Shown piece after piece: positions 46,815 through 54,475 of a DNA stretch of 64,000 nt. The stretch covers positions 1,178,001-1,242,000 of the forward strand of contig CAVTYH010000001.1 in NCBI GenBank assembly GCA_963738835.1. The letters run 5' to 3'. The notes under the pieces were generated by a model that saw only the letters and a program-made list of their open reading frames with translations, was not told where the DNA came from and ran no database searches. The translations under genes and the position numbers were made by a program. Numbering within the stretch: position 1 is the stretch's first letter; each line of letters opens with the position of its first letter. The stretch comes from CAVTYH01 sp963738835 (lineage in GTDB: Bacteria > Planctomycetota > Planctomycetia > Pirellulales > JADZDJ01).

Positions 46815-48914
46815 ATGAAACGCTCCCCCCGATCGCACCGTCGGAACCTTCGCTTCGAATCGCTGGAATCCCGCCGTTTATTGACGTCCGGCATGACGGC
46901 CGCGATGAACGCCGCCGGACTTTTGACCGTCACCGGAACCGACGGCGACGATCAATTTCTGTTTCACGAAACCAGCGGGGCCATTTCCATCACCGGCGTC
47001 AGCGGCGCCTGGTCGGCGTCGAAAGTCAAAGCGATCAGCATCGATCTCCAAGGCGGCAACGATTACGTGTCGCTCGACAGCAAGGCGAACGGCGGCAAAA
47101 AAAAACTGTCGGAAAATATCACGGTATTCTCAGGAGACGGCGACGAACAAGTGCATCTGGCTGGTGACCACGACGTGTACTTTGGCGGCCTGGGAAACAC
47201 TCTGACCGTCGCTTCCAATGGCGCCGCCAAGTTGAACGGGGTGGCGCTGAACATGACCAGCAAAATCTCCGCCGCGCTTAAGTCCGGCGTTTTGACGGTC
47301 ACCGCCACCAATGGCGACAACAACCTGTTGTTCCGGCAATCCAACGGGAAGATTTATCTTCTAGGCAAGAGCGGCTCGTGGTCGGCGGCCAAAGTTACTT
47401 CTATCGTTGTTAATTTCCAAGACGGCGACGACTCGGTTTCGCTCGATAGCCTGGCCAACGGCGGCAACCAGGCGCTGCTCGAAGACGTGACCATCAATTC
47501 CGGCGTCGGCGACAAGCACGTTCGCCTGGCCGACGGACACGATGTCGATTTCAGCGGTTTCGGACATCAAGTTCGCGTCACCGCCGGCGGCGTGGCATCT
47601 TTAGACGGCGTGGTGCTGAATTGGGACCCGGACCCCACACCCGGTCCAACTCCTCCGCCCGATCCGACCCCTGACCCCACGCCGACGCCTGATCCAATCC
47701 CCAATCCCACGCCTGATCCAACTCCACCACCACCGGACCCAGCGCCCACCCCACCGCCACCCGATCCGGCGCCAACTCCGCCGCCCCCGGATCCAACCCC
47801 GACTCCGCCGCCGCCCGATCCAACACCAACGCCTCCTCCGCCGCCCGATCCAACACCAACGCCTCCTCCGCCAGATCCACCGCCACCGCCGGATCCAACT
47901 CCTGATCCAACTCCCACGCCGCCGCCCCCGGTGACGAACTGGTTCGACAACAACATTCAGAATGAAGTGATCCGCGACGTCGGCAGCGCCTATTTCCAAG
48001 ACGGGCTGATCGACCGCAACGACATGATCAATTTGTTGCGGAAGGTCGAGGACTCCGGCTCGATCGACGCCACCGAGTTCAGCGACCTGCAACTGATCGT
48101 CAACACCACATCGCTGTTTGGCAGTTTGGACTACGTCCAGCAGCTGGCCAAAGATGTCGTATTGGGAAGCATGGCGAACGCTTTCTATCAAGGTGTCGCA
48201 CTGGGCAACCTCGCCGTGGGGTCCTCAGCCGATCAACTGGAGAAACTTGTCGATAAGTGGTTCCTAGGCCTCGACCACCCGACGGCAACTGGCGCCTATC
48301 ATACGGCAACTCAACCATTGTCGGCGAATGGCTTTTCTTACACCGACATTCATCAAGGCTCTCTCGGCGATTGCTATTTGCTGGCTGGTCTAGCAGAAGT
48401 TGCTTTGAAGCACCCTGAGATTATATCAGGCATGTTTATTGACAACGGCGACGGAACCTACACGGTTCGATTCTATGTCGACAATCAGCCTTACAATACA
48501 ACGTACCAGGGAGTTGCAACTTATCTCACGGTCGACTCCATGTTGCCCTCAGGGTATGCCGACTATAGCACTGAGTTGTGGGTCGCATTAGCCGAAAAGG
48601 CCAGTGCGCAATTCAAAACGCTTTCCGGCTATGCGAATTCATATGCGATCATAGAGGGGGGCTGGCCTGTCGCGGCGATGAATCAATTCACTGGCCATGC
48701 TTATGTCTCGACCACAATGAACCTGACGACGTTTGTAACGAATTACAACGCCGGCAGAATGATTTGCTTTGGCATTGGTACGCATGCCTACACGGTTCTA
48801 AGCTACGACACTGCCTCGCAAGCCGTGACCCTTTACGACCCCTACGGTAGTGTGCTCACGCTTACCTGGACGCAATTAGTCAACGACGGTGCTGTTCTAC
48901 AGTGTGTAACGTAG
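46815..48914 (+). CDS. Secreted calpain-like (C2) cysteine protease with beta-repeats and proline-rich linker
   Basis: 699 residues. The N-terminus FESLESRRLL is the planctomycete leader seen on many large exported proteins. Residues about 25-265 hold two homologous repeats of roughly 110 residues (LLTVTGTDGDDQFLFHETSG and VLTVTATNGDNNLLFRQSNG, each with an acidic GGND or DGDD loop). Residues about 270-373 are a Pro/Thr/Asp linker of DPTPTPPPP units. The C-terminal calpain domain has HQGSLGDCYLLAGLAEVAL with Cys520, GTHAYTVLSYD with His657, and LYDPYG where the usual Asn is Asp675. A terminator follows at 49026. Targets are unknown; it could process surface proteins. Confidence 0.85.
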   Translation: MKRSPRSHRRNLRFESLESRRLLTSGMTAAMNAAGLLTVTGTDGDDQFLFHETSGAISITGVSGAWSASKVKAISIDLQGGNDYVSLDSKANGGKKKLSENITVFSGDGDEQVHLAGDHDVYFGGLGNTLTVASNGAAKLNGVALNMTSKISAALKSGVLTVTATNGDNNLLFRQSNGKIYLLGKSGSWSAAKVTSIVVNFQDGDDSVSLDSLANGGNQALLEDVTINSGVGDKHVRLADGHDVDFSGFGHQVRVTAGGVASLDGVVLNWDPDPTPGPTPPPDPTPDPTPTPDPIPNPTPDPTPPPPDPAPTPPPPDPAPTPPPPDPTPTPPPPDPTPTPPPPPDPTPTPPPPDPPPPPDPTPDPTPTPPPPVTNWFDNNIQNEVIRDVGSAYFQDGLIDRNDMINLLRKVEDSGSIDATEFSDLQLIVNTTSLFGSLDYVQQLAKDVVLGSMANAFYQGVALGNLAVGSSADQLEKLVDKWFLGLDHPTATGAYHTATQPLSANGFSYTDIHQGSLGDCYLLAGLAEVALKHPEIISGMFIDNGDGTYTVRFYVDNQPYNTTYQGVATYLTVDSMLPSGYADYSTELWVALAEKASAQFKTLSGYANSYAIIEGGWPVAAMNQFTGHAYVSTTMNLTTFVTNYNAGRMICFGIGTHAYTVLSYDTASQAVTLYDPYGSVLTLTWTQLVNDGAVLQCVT

Positions 48915-49025
48915 AGTGTGCGTGGCTTTCTGCATTAAGAGTACAGCTTCCGCTGCGACGGAACATATCTCAATTTGATCACGTCTGGGTAATTTGCCCG
49001 GAGAAATGCGGTTCTAAAAGAAAAA

Positions 49026-49066
49026 AAAAGACAATCACTCGTAAGAGCGATTGTCCTTTTTAACAG
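49026..49066. terminator. Bidirectional rho-independent terminator
   Basis: Stem GACAATCACTC / GAGCGATTGTC (one A-C mismatch) with loop GTAA, a T-tract on the right and an A-tract on the left. It lies between the convergent protease gene and the PEP-CTERM gene and can serve both. Confidence 0.88.
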
Positions 49067-49121
49067 ATTAAATGGCTTGTCTCTGTAAGAACAAGCAGGT
49101 ATTGAGAGTTATCCCACCAGC

Positions 49122-49988
49122 TCACGCCGAGCGTCGTCGGCGTAGCCACGCTCCGGCTGACATCGAAAGCCCCAGCAGGCCCCAAACAGCCAGCGAGCTG
49201 GGTTCCGGCGCACCGAAGAAGTTAGGACTGTTCAAAGTCTTGTCCTTGCTGATTTTGAACTCCGTGTCCACAGGAATCACTACATCCCATTCAAAAGCCC
49301 ACGTGGCATCGCCCGGGGTTGTTACGTGATTTGTGTCATCTAAGAGTGTAGAGGATCCATCTTCTAAACTACTAAGAATCACAGGATAATAGTCTCCTTG
49401 ATAATGATTAGGCTTACTCGTAAGCACTGTCTCAGAAAACTCCGTTCCATTGGGGACACTTTGCTGATCAACCGTGTTTACTGGAGAACCGCTAAATGAA
49501 AGGGATTGGCTCCCTACTGAGCCATTCAAATCAAAGTCCGAGTACTGGAAGAAGTGCAAGTCAAGATCGCCGCCGCTAAGGTTTTCAATGGTAATCAGTT
49601 CGCCCAAATCTGAAGCAGGGCTGTTCGGATTCAACGAACCGCCAAGGGTATAGACGACTGAAACTGCCATAAGGCCTGGTGAAGTATAGGTTATAGACGC
49701 AAAGCTAGTCTTCGTATCAATAACTCCAGTACTGACAAAGGGGTTGGCGTCAAGCGTCTGAATCTGAGCTTCGGGGCCACTGCCAAGGCGATACCAAAAC
49801 CATTGCTGAAAGAGTTGGTTCACACCAGCCACGGTCCAATTGTTGACACCGTTGGGGGCAGTAGAATCGTCGAAGGCGATGCTGGAATTGGCTCCAGCAC
49901 TAATTGAAAATACGGCACTATAGGCCGGCACTGCACCAAGAGTAACTACTGCCAACAACGCCAAGACAAGTAAAATGCGAGAGGTCAT
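49122..49988 (-). CDS. PEP-CTERM sorting-domain protein 1
   Basis: 288 residues from the ATG 49988. A clear signal peptide (MTSRILLVLALLAVVTLGAV then PAYSA) is followed by a beta-rich secreted body with many S/N/T. The C-terminus ends in PEPSSLAVWGLLGLSMSAGA and the basic tail WLRRRRSA, which is the PEP-CTERM anchor cut by exosortase. A longer frame from 50180 adds 64 residues without a signal sequence and is unlikely. A 13-bp palindrome TTCCAATTTGGAA (50004-50016) lies just upstream of the start. It is a probable substrate for the exosortase system implied by the EpsI gene. Confidence 0.9.
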   Translation of the reverse strand: MTSRILLVLALLAVVTLGAVPAYSAVFSISAGANSSIAFDDSTAPNGVNNWTVAGVNQLFQQWFWYRLGSGPEAQIQTLDANPFVSTGVIDTKTSFASITYTSPGLMAVSVVYTLGGSLNPNSPASDLGELITIENLSGGDLDLHFFQYSDFDLNGSVGSQSLSFSGSPVNTVDQQSVPNGTEFSETVLTSKPNHYQGDYYPVILSSLEDGSSTLLDDTNHVTTPGDATWAFEWDVVIPVDTEFKISKDKTLNSPNFFGAPEPSSLAVWGLLGLSMSAGAWLRRRRSA

Positions 49989-50248
49989 GATTGTCACTAT
50001 TCCTTCCAATTTGGAAAAACTAAGCGTAGGCAGAACCCGCGCGGTCGTCCGCTTATCGGGTCTGCTACCACTTATATGCCGCCGGAGGGTGAATCCTGAC
50101 AGCAGGAGACAGAAAAATGAGCGTTTTTTTGCCGCCGATTTATTTGGGGCCAATTCCGAGCAACTGAAAGTCGACGACAAGGCGTAAGTGCCGTTGAATC
50201 AATATGTTAAGCATCCGCACCTAGAGTTGCACCCCAGATTGCCAAAAG

Positions 50249-50278
50249 CGCCACTGTCGCTCTTTTGATACAGTGGCG
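50249..50278. terminator. Hairpin, possible terminator
   Basis: Perfect 9-bp stem CGCCACTGT / ACAGTGGCG around a 12-base loop containing TTTT. No T-tract follows on either strand, so a termination role is uncertain. Confidence 0.4.
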
Positions 50279-50327
50279 GAAGGCGCGCCAAAGTCGGAAA
50301 AAGTCCGAAGATTTTCGAAGTTCGGCG

Positions 50328-50469
50328 GGTGGCCCGGACAATTGTCCGGGCGGCGAAGCCGCAAGAGGCACGGCTCAGGGTTGATCCCGCCCCAGTTGGG
50401 TAGCGATCTGTGAAGACCTCGAATCGCTGCTGCGACCCGGATGCGTCGCGGCGACGTATCTGGGCCACC
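50328..50469. repeat. 142-bp non-coding repeat, copy 1
   Basis: Bounded by inverted ends GGTGGCCCGG (left) and GGGCCACC (right). Inside the left end is the palindrome CCCGGACAATTGTCCGGG followed by CGGCGAAGCCGC; inside the right end is an imperfect palindrome around GCGTCGCGGCGACG. The middle contains GTGAAGACCTC and AATCGCTGC, shared with copy 2. No protein is encoded. Confidence 0.85.
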
Positions 50470-50524
50470 CATGAGTGCTCGGGGGGCTGGGGACAGCCGC
50501 CGCTACATGGGTGTTAGGCAGGCG

Positions 50525-50683
50525 GGTGGCCCGGGACAATTGTCCGGGCGGCGAAGCCGCAAGAGGCGTTTACGCAGGGATAGAATCCACAGTTCCGTCG
50601 CGACTTGTGAAGACCTCTAATCGCTGCGCGACCCCGGATACGTCGCGGCGACGTATCCGGGCCACCCGTGTATCCGGGCCACC
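50525..50683. repeat. 142-bp non-coding repeat, copy 2 (plus 17-bp end duplication)
   Basis: Same architecture as copy 1: ends GGTGGCCCGG and CCGGGCCACC (50657-50666, again 142 bp), a left palindrome around ACAATTGT, and a right palindrome GGATACGTCGC / GCGACGTATCC that is perfect here. The last 17 bp are duplicated in tandem to 50683. The ends are highly conserved and the middle less so, as expected for a mobile or structured element. Confidence 0.85.
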
Positions 50684-51048
50684 CGTGCTGGTGTGGAAAT
50701 TGCTCGCTGGGGGCTCCCTTCGGTCGACCCCGGCCACCCTCCGATTACGAACCGACCCACTACCCAAAAAACTGACCTCGACGGAAAGAACGTGCCCGGA
50801 AACAATACTGGTGCCTTGTCGAGCAGGCTGACCGGTAGCGGGCCAGACGCCGCAAAAGCTGCGGTCCATCTTTGGAGGGGAGACCCGATGCTGGCGGCAC
50901 AACGTAGGTAAAATAGTAGTAGAGTTGTTTAGATAGCGAGTTCCGCACGCTGCGGGCATGTAAGGCGGGGTCCTGCGGCATGCCAACCAGGAGCGCGGAG
51001 AAGAGCGGGCCGGGGCCGGTGGAGCTTCTCGCTAATCAGGAAATTTTT

Positions 51049-51324
51049 ATGGCAACCGTCGAAACGATCTCTAGCCGTTCGGCCGGAGATGAAAAATTGA
51101 ATCAGCGCACCACGATGCACGAGCCCGCGTATGCCGATGATTATCGGTCGCGAGCGAACGCCGCGTTGTCGTTGTGGCTGCGCTGGAATGAGGTCTATGA
51201 ACAGGTAACCAAAGCCATGTTTGACCAGCGGCGCGATCTGGCGCAGTTGCAGCAAACCATGGATTTGGCCGACGAACTGCGTCGCCAGGCGGTGGCAATG
51301 ACGCAAGAACTGCTCGGCCGATGA
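51049..51324 (+). CDS. Small conserved-looking protein of unknown function
   Basis: 91 residues. The ATG 51049 is chosen because AGGAAA lies just upstream and because the adjacent degraded copy begins with the same ATGGCAACCG. It is rich in charged residues and predicted to be helical (ALSLWLRWNEVYEQVTKAMF, DQRRDLAQLQQTMDLADELR). No membrane segment or known motif was recognised. The neighbouring duplicate shows it belongs to a family. Confidence 0.65.
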   Translation: MATVETISSRSAGDEKLNQRTTMHEPAYADDYRSRANAALSLWLRWNEVYEQVTKAMFDQRRDLAQLQQTMDLADELRRQAVAMTQELLGR

Positions 51325-51415
51325 AATGCGCGGAATACTTTAAGGTGTTCGTCGCCAAGACACGTGGCGATTGAGCCCCGCTGATTTTTCGGAAGCGCCT
51401 AACCACTTCACCAAT

Positions 51416-51681
51416 ATGGCAACCGCACCGACGAAATTACGATCTGCGAAAGTCCGACGAACCGCGACTCCGAAAAGTGCGCCGCGCAGGATCGATCGGC
51501 CGACGAGAATGTGACCCAGGCTTTGGAGCTATGGTTGCGATCGAACGCGGCCTACGAACTGATGACGGCCAAGATGTTCGACCAGCGGCAAGATTTGCTG
51601 GAGTTGGATCTGGTGATGGACCTGGCCGACGTGCTGCGCAAAAGAGCGGTGCGGCTGACCAAGAAGGTCCTGCTGAAGTGA
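51416..51681 (+). pseudogene. Degraded or frameshifted paralogue of the 51049 small protein
   Basis: It begins with an ATG like its neighbour, but that frame hits a TGA at about 51511. The conserved part is one base out of frame (TQALELWLRSNAAYELMTAK, MFDQRQDLLELDLVMDLADV, ending TKKVLLK at a TGA 51679-51681). It aligns residue for residue with the upstream protein (LWLR, MFDQR, DL, MDLAD, R). It is a tandem duplicate with a single frame break. Confidence 0.75.
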
Positions 51682-51750
51682 GCGGAGAATTTCTGCTCCG
51701 CAATCAATCACTGTCGCGCCAATCGCCGCTGGTGCTGTGCGAATTCTCAA

Positions 51751-52752
51751 TCAGACGCGCTGGGCGAGTCGACCACTGTGTGAACCACGGCGGCGATAAA
51801 CGGCAAAAGCCAGGGCTCCCAGACCGGTCCAAATCAACAGGCTGGCCGGTTCAGGATTATTGAAATGGGCCCCTGCCAGATCGACAGAGAGTTCATCGTT
51901 ATCGCAGCCCGGCACCCAAAAGACCGATTCCAGAGCCACGTTGCTAAGGCTCGTGCCGAGATTGAACGTGCTGAAGTCGAGCGTCAACTCAATGAAAGCG
52001 TGCTGCCCAAGATCGGAAGCGTAATTGTAAATGTACGATTCGGCGTCGCCTAACTTCTGACCGCTGGTAAGCTGTGTCAGGTTGAGTTCCACAGGCACAT
52101 TGTGCGCGATGGCATCGTTGATCCAATCGCTGGAGCTGTCGGCCAGCCACACCGAACCGGCGGTCTTGTCGCCGCTCGAATCGGCAGCGGAAATGGTGTA
52201 GCCGTGGGAATTGAGTGCGTAGGTTGTGCCGTTGTCGCCCAGAACGACCGACCCATTCGTATTGGACGAATTGCCTGCACCGCCGCCTACCTCGACGCCG
52301 ATCGTGCCAATGCTCGTCATGATGCGAATATCGCCCGGGCTGAATTCGGGCAGCCCGTTGTCTGGACGCTGACCAACCGAGATCGCGATGTGCAGTGTGT
52401 GGCCGTCGATAATGACGCCCAGGAACTCGCCATCGTAATTCTGACCACCGGAGTAGGGGCCGAGATAGCTACTACCGCCGGCAGAGTCGCTTGAATCTTC
52501 AGCGTGGTAATAGAGCCGACTGCCGGAGCCCAGAAAATTATTGATGACTCCCTTGTTCGTCGGATTGGCTGGCGTGTCGAGCGGCTTATTGACGATACCG
52601 CCGCCGAAAGACAGGTGCTGGTTGACGTCGAGAGTAACCCCCCAATCGGACAAGTCACCATCGATGGTCACCGCAGCCCGGGCCGTCGAAGTTTTAGCTC
52701 CGATGAGCGCAGCAAGCGCGTAGACAACAACAGTTAGGCCACTTCTCTTCAT
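51751..52752 (-). CDS. PEP-CTERM sorting-domain protein 2
   Basis: 333 residues from the ATG 52752. The signal peptide is SGLTVVVYALAALIGAKTST with ARA before AVTIDGDLSDWG. This opening resembles carbohydrate-binding CBM9/DOMON-like beta-sandwich domains that begin with IDG-x-L-x-DW. The end carries NPEPASLLIWTGLGALAFAV and YRRRG, the PEP-CTERM anchor. It is probably exported and anchored or released by exosortase, possibly binding the exopolysaccharide. Intact. Confidence 0.9.
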   Translation of the reverse strand: MKRSGLTVVVYALAALIGAKTSTARAAVTIDGDLSDWGVTLDVNQHLSFGGGIVNKPLDTPANPTNKGVINNFLGSGSRLYYHAEDSSDSAGGSSYLGPYSGGQNYDGEFLGVIIDGHTLHIAISVGQRPDNGLPEFSPGDIRIMTSIGTIGVEVGGGAGNSSNTNGSVVLGDNGTTYALNSHGYTISAADSSGDKTAGSVWLADSSSDWINDAIAHNVPVELNLTQLTSGQKLGDAESYIYNYASDLGQHAFIELTLDFSTFNLGTSLSNVALESVFWVPGCDNDELSVDLAGAHFNNPEPASLLIWTGLGALAFAVYRRRGSHSGRLAQRV

Positions 52753-52802
52753 CACAGATGCTTCGTCAAAAGTTGCACTACAGGCATGGCGGGCGGAATA
52801 AA

Positions 52803-53043
52803 CCGCTCACACAAGCCTAAACATTACATCTGATCTTGTAACCTCGCCGCGAGTGAATGTCAACTTTTCTGCTGGAGTTTTAGTCGTGGGCGCGAATCTT
52901 GGAAATACGCCAGTCTCGACGGGTTACGGACGAAATATCGGCATTAGTGCAGTTCCATTTTACGTATAGCGGTATCCGCAGTGCCGGAAGTAGCGGCGGC
53001 ATTCGGTTTCGTTGAACTCTTCCAGAATGCGGCCACAAAGTTC
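52803..53043. other. Intergenic, upstream of the IS630 element
   Basis: Nothing recognisable as coding. The left end of the IS630 element may lie here but I could not find its inverted repeat. Confidence 0.4.
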
Positions 53044-53901
53044 TCAAAGCTTATCGACGGTGCGCTCTGCGCCGTCGCGGAGCAGCTTCTTCAGTTTTGA
53101 AAATGCCAGCTCAATGGGGTTGAGGTCGGGCGAGTAGGGTGGCAGATAACGTAGTTCAGCGCCGGCGGCTTCGATGGCTTGCCGCACCCCCTTCACTTTG
53201 TGGCTGGATAGATTGTCCATCACCACGATGTCGCCCGGCCGGAGCGTGGGCGCTAAGTGTTGTTTGATCCACGCGAGAAAGAGGGAGCCGTTCATGGCGC
53301 CATCCACCGTCAGCGGGGCCACAAAACCTTCGGCCCGCAAGGCTCCGAGAAAGGTCGTCGTTTGCCAGCGCCCCGAGGGTGTCTTTTCGGTCAGGCGCGC
53401 ACCTTGCGGCGACCGGCCATAGATGCGGGTCATGTTGGTTTTGGCCCAGGTTTCGTCGATGAAGACCACCTGGCGTGGATCGATCGCCGCTTGGGACGCC
53501 GCGCCACTCCAGACGCCGATCCGCCACGTCAGGACGTTCCTGCTCGGAGGCGATCAGCGTCTTTTTTTTCGCGTTCGTTCCAGCGCAGCGCAAGCGTTGC
53601 AGATCGTTTGCAGGCACACTTCTTGGCCCCGTTCCGCTTTCAGGTCGGCTTGCAGTTCACGTAGATAAATGTCCGGCCGCGCGTCGATCTTGGCTAACAA
53701 CCACTCGGCCCAAGCTTGCCACTTGGGCTTGCGGTCACGCGTCGTCTTCGCGGCAATCTGACCTTTCTCGCGACGGTGCTGCTTAATCCGTCGGACCCAA
53801 GATTCGGAGACGCCAAACCGCAACGCCACGGCTTGAGTCCCTACATTCGCATCGCACGCAGCCAGCACTTGGCTACGAAACTCCTTCGTGTAAGCTTCCA
53901 T
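53044..53901 (-). CDS. IS630-family transposase, two frames
   Basis: The first frame (53901 to 53554) carries a helix-turn-helix (AVALRFGVSESWVRRIKQHR) and a winged region ending LQTICNACAALERTRKK. The second frame (to 53044) is the DDE domain: VVFIDETWAKTNMTR (Asp), PGDIVVMDNLSSHKVKG (Asp) and YLPPYSPDLNPIELAFSKLK (Glu). The frames meet at a run of eight A on the coding strand (about 53570), a typical slippery site, so a programmed shift is likely. Together they give about 285 residues. The element ends could not be located. Confidence 0.88.
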
Positions 53902-53979
53902 CGACCACCTCCTTGAGATGGCCCCAGCTTAACCAGTTCGCCTAGAGGGCGCTAGAGCCTCGGTGGAAGCGCTCTAGAC

Positions 53980-54258
53980 TCAGGGGCTGGTCTTCGGCTG
54001 CTGGGCGCTGGTTTCCTCGAATTTGCCAAATTCGATGAGTTCGGCGGCCATCCATCCCCGTAGCCAGTCGTCTTGGTTCGGTCCGGCATCATACGGACAG
54101 TCTTCCAGCCTGATATCGCGTCGAAAGGCAGCAACTCCCTGCTCCCAGAACTCGGACCCCTGCGGATCCGCGGGATCCAGGCAATCGGGATGGCCCGAAT
54201 CGAGTTCGTCCGCCCTGGCCACAACGGCCTTAATGCACTCTGGCTGGCTCATGGTCAC
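53980..54258 (-). CDS. Small RMF-like protein
   Basis: 92 residues. The central part GVAAFRRDIRLEDCPYDAGP followed by WLRGWMAAELIEFG resembles the ribosome modulation factor pattern (G-x-A, CPY, W-x-x-GW-x-A). RMF dimerises ribosomes in stationary phase; a relative, CrpP-like, has other proposed roles. The acidic N-terminus (AVVARADELDSGHPDCLDP) is not typical. The ATG 54258 is used; ATG 54252 is possible. Confidence 0.5.
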   Translation of the reverse strand: MTMSQPECIKAVVARADELDSGHPDCLDPADPQGSEFWEQGVAAFRRDIRLEDCPYDAGPNQDDWLRGWMAAELIEFGKFEETSAQQPKTSP

Positions 54259-54475
54259 AGGTCTTTGGCCGGCAAAGGAAAAGTTCGCAACCGCGCCGCC
54301 GCATCACCGCTGGTTATGGCTGCTCGCGCGGCTCCGCCACACCCTAAAGATATAATACGATGATGGTTGCTGACGGAACAGCCAAGCTTGGCCAACGATC
54401 TAACGCGGCGCTTTTTTCCTGCCGCTTTTGAAAGCGCAGACGGCAGTATAGCCTGGATTAGAACCGCCGGGGCGG
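54259..54475. other. Intergenic after the pseudopilin operon
   Basis: Contains GC-rich imperfect hairpins and a T6 tract (about 54413-54418), which may act as terminator of the minus-strand operon. Not resolved further. Confidence 0.35.

Noticed and set aside
47620..47935. CRISPR-like array
   Set aside because: The regular repeats are codons of the DPTPTPPPP linker in an intact gene, without spacers. No CRISPR was found elsewhere.
47567..47956. Antisense Gly/Val/Ser-rich open frame of 129 codons
   Set aside because: It is the mirror of the proline-rich linker of the protease gene; low complexity, no start signal.
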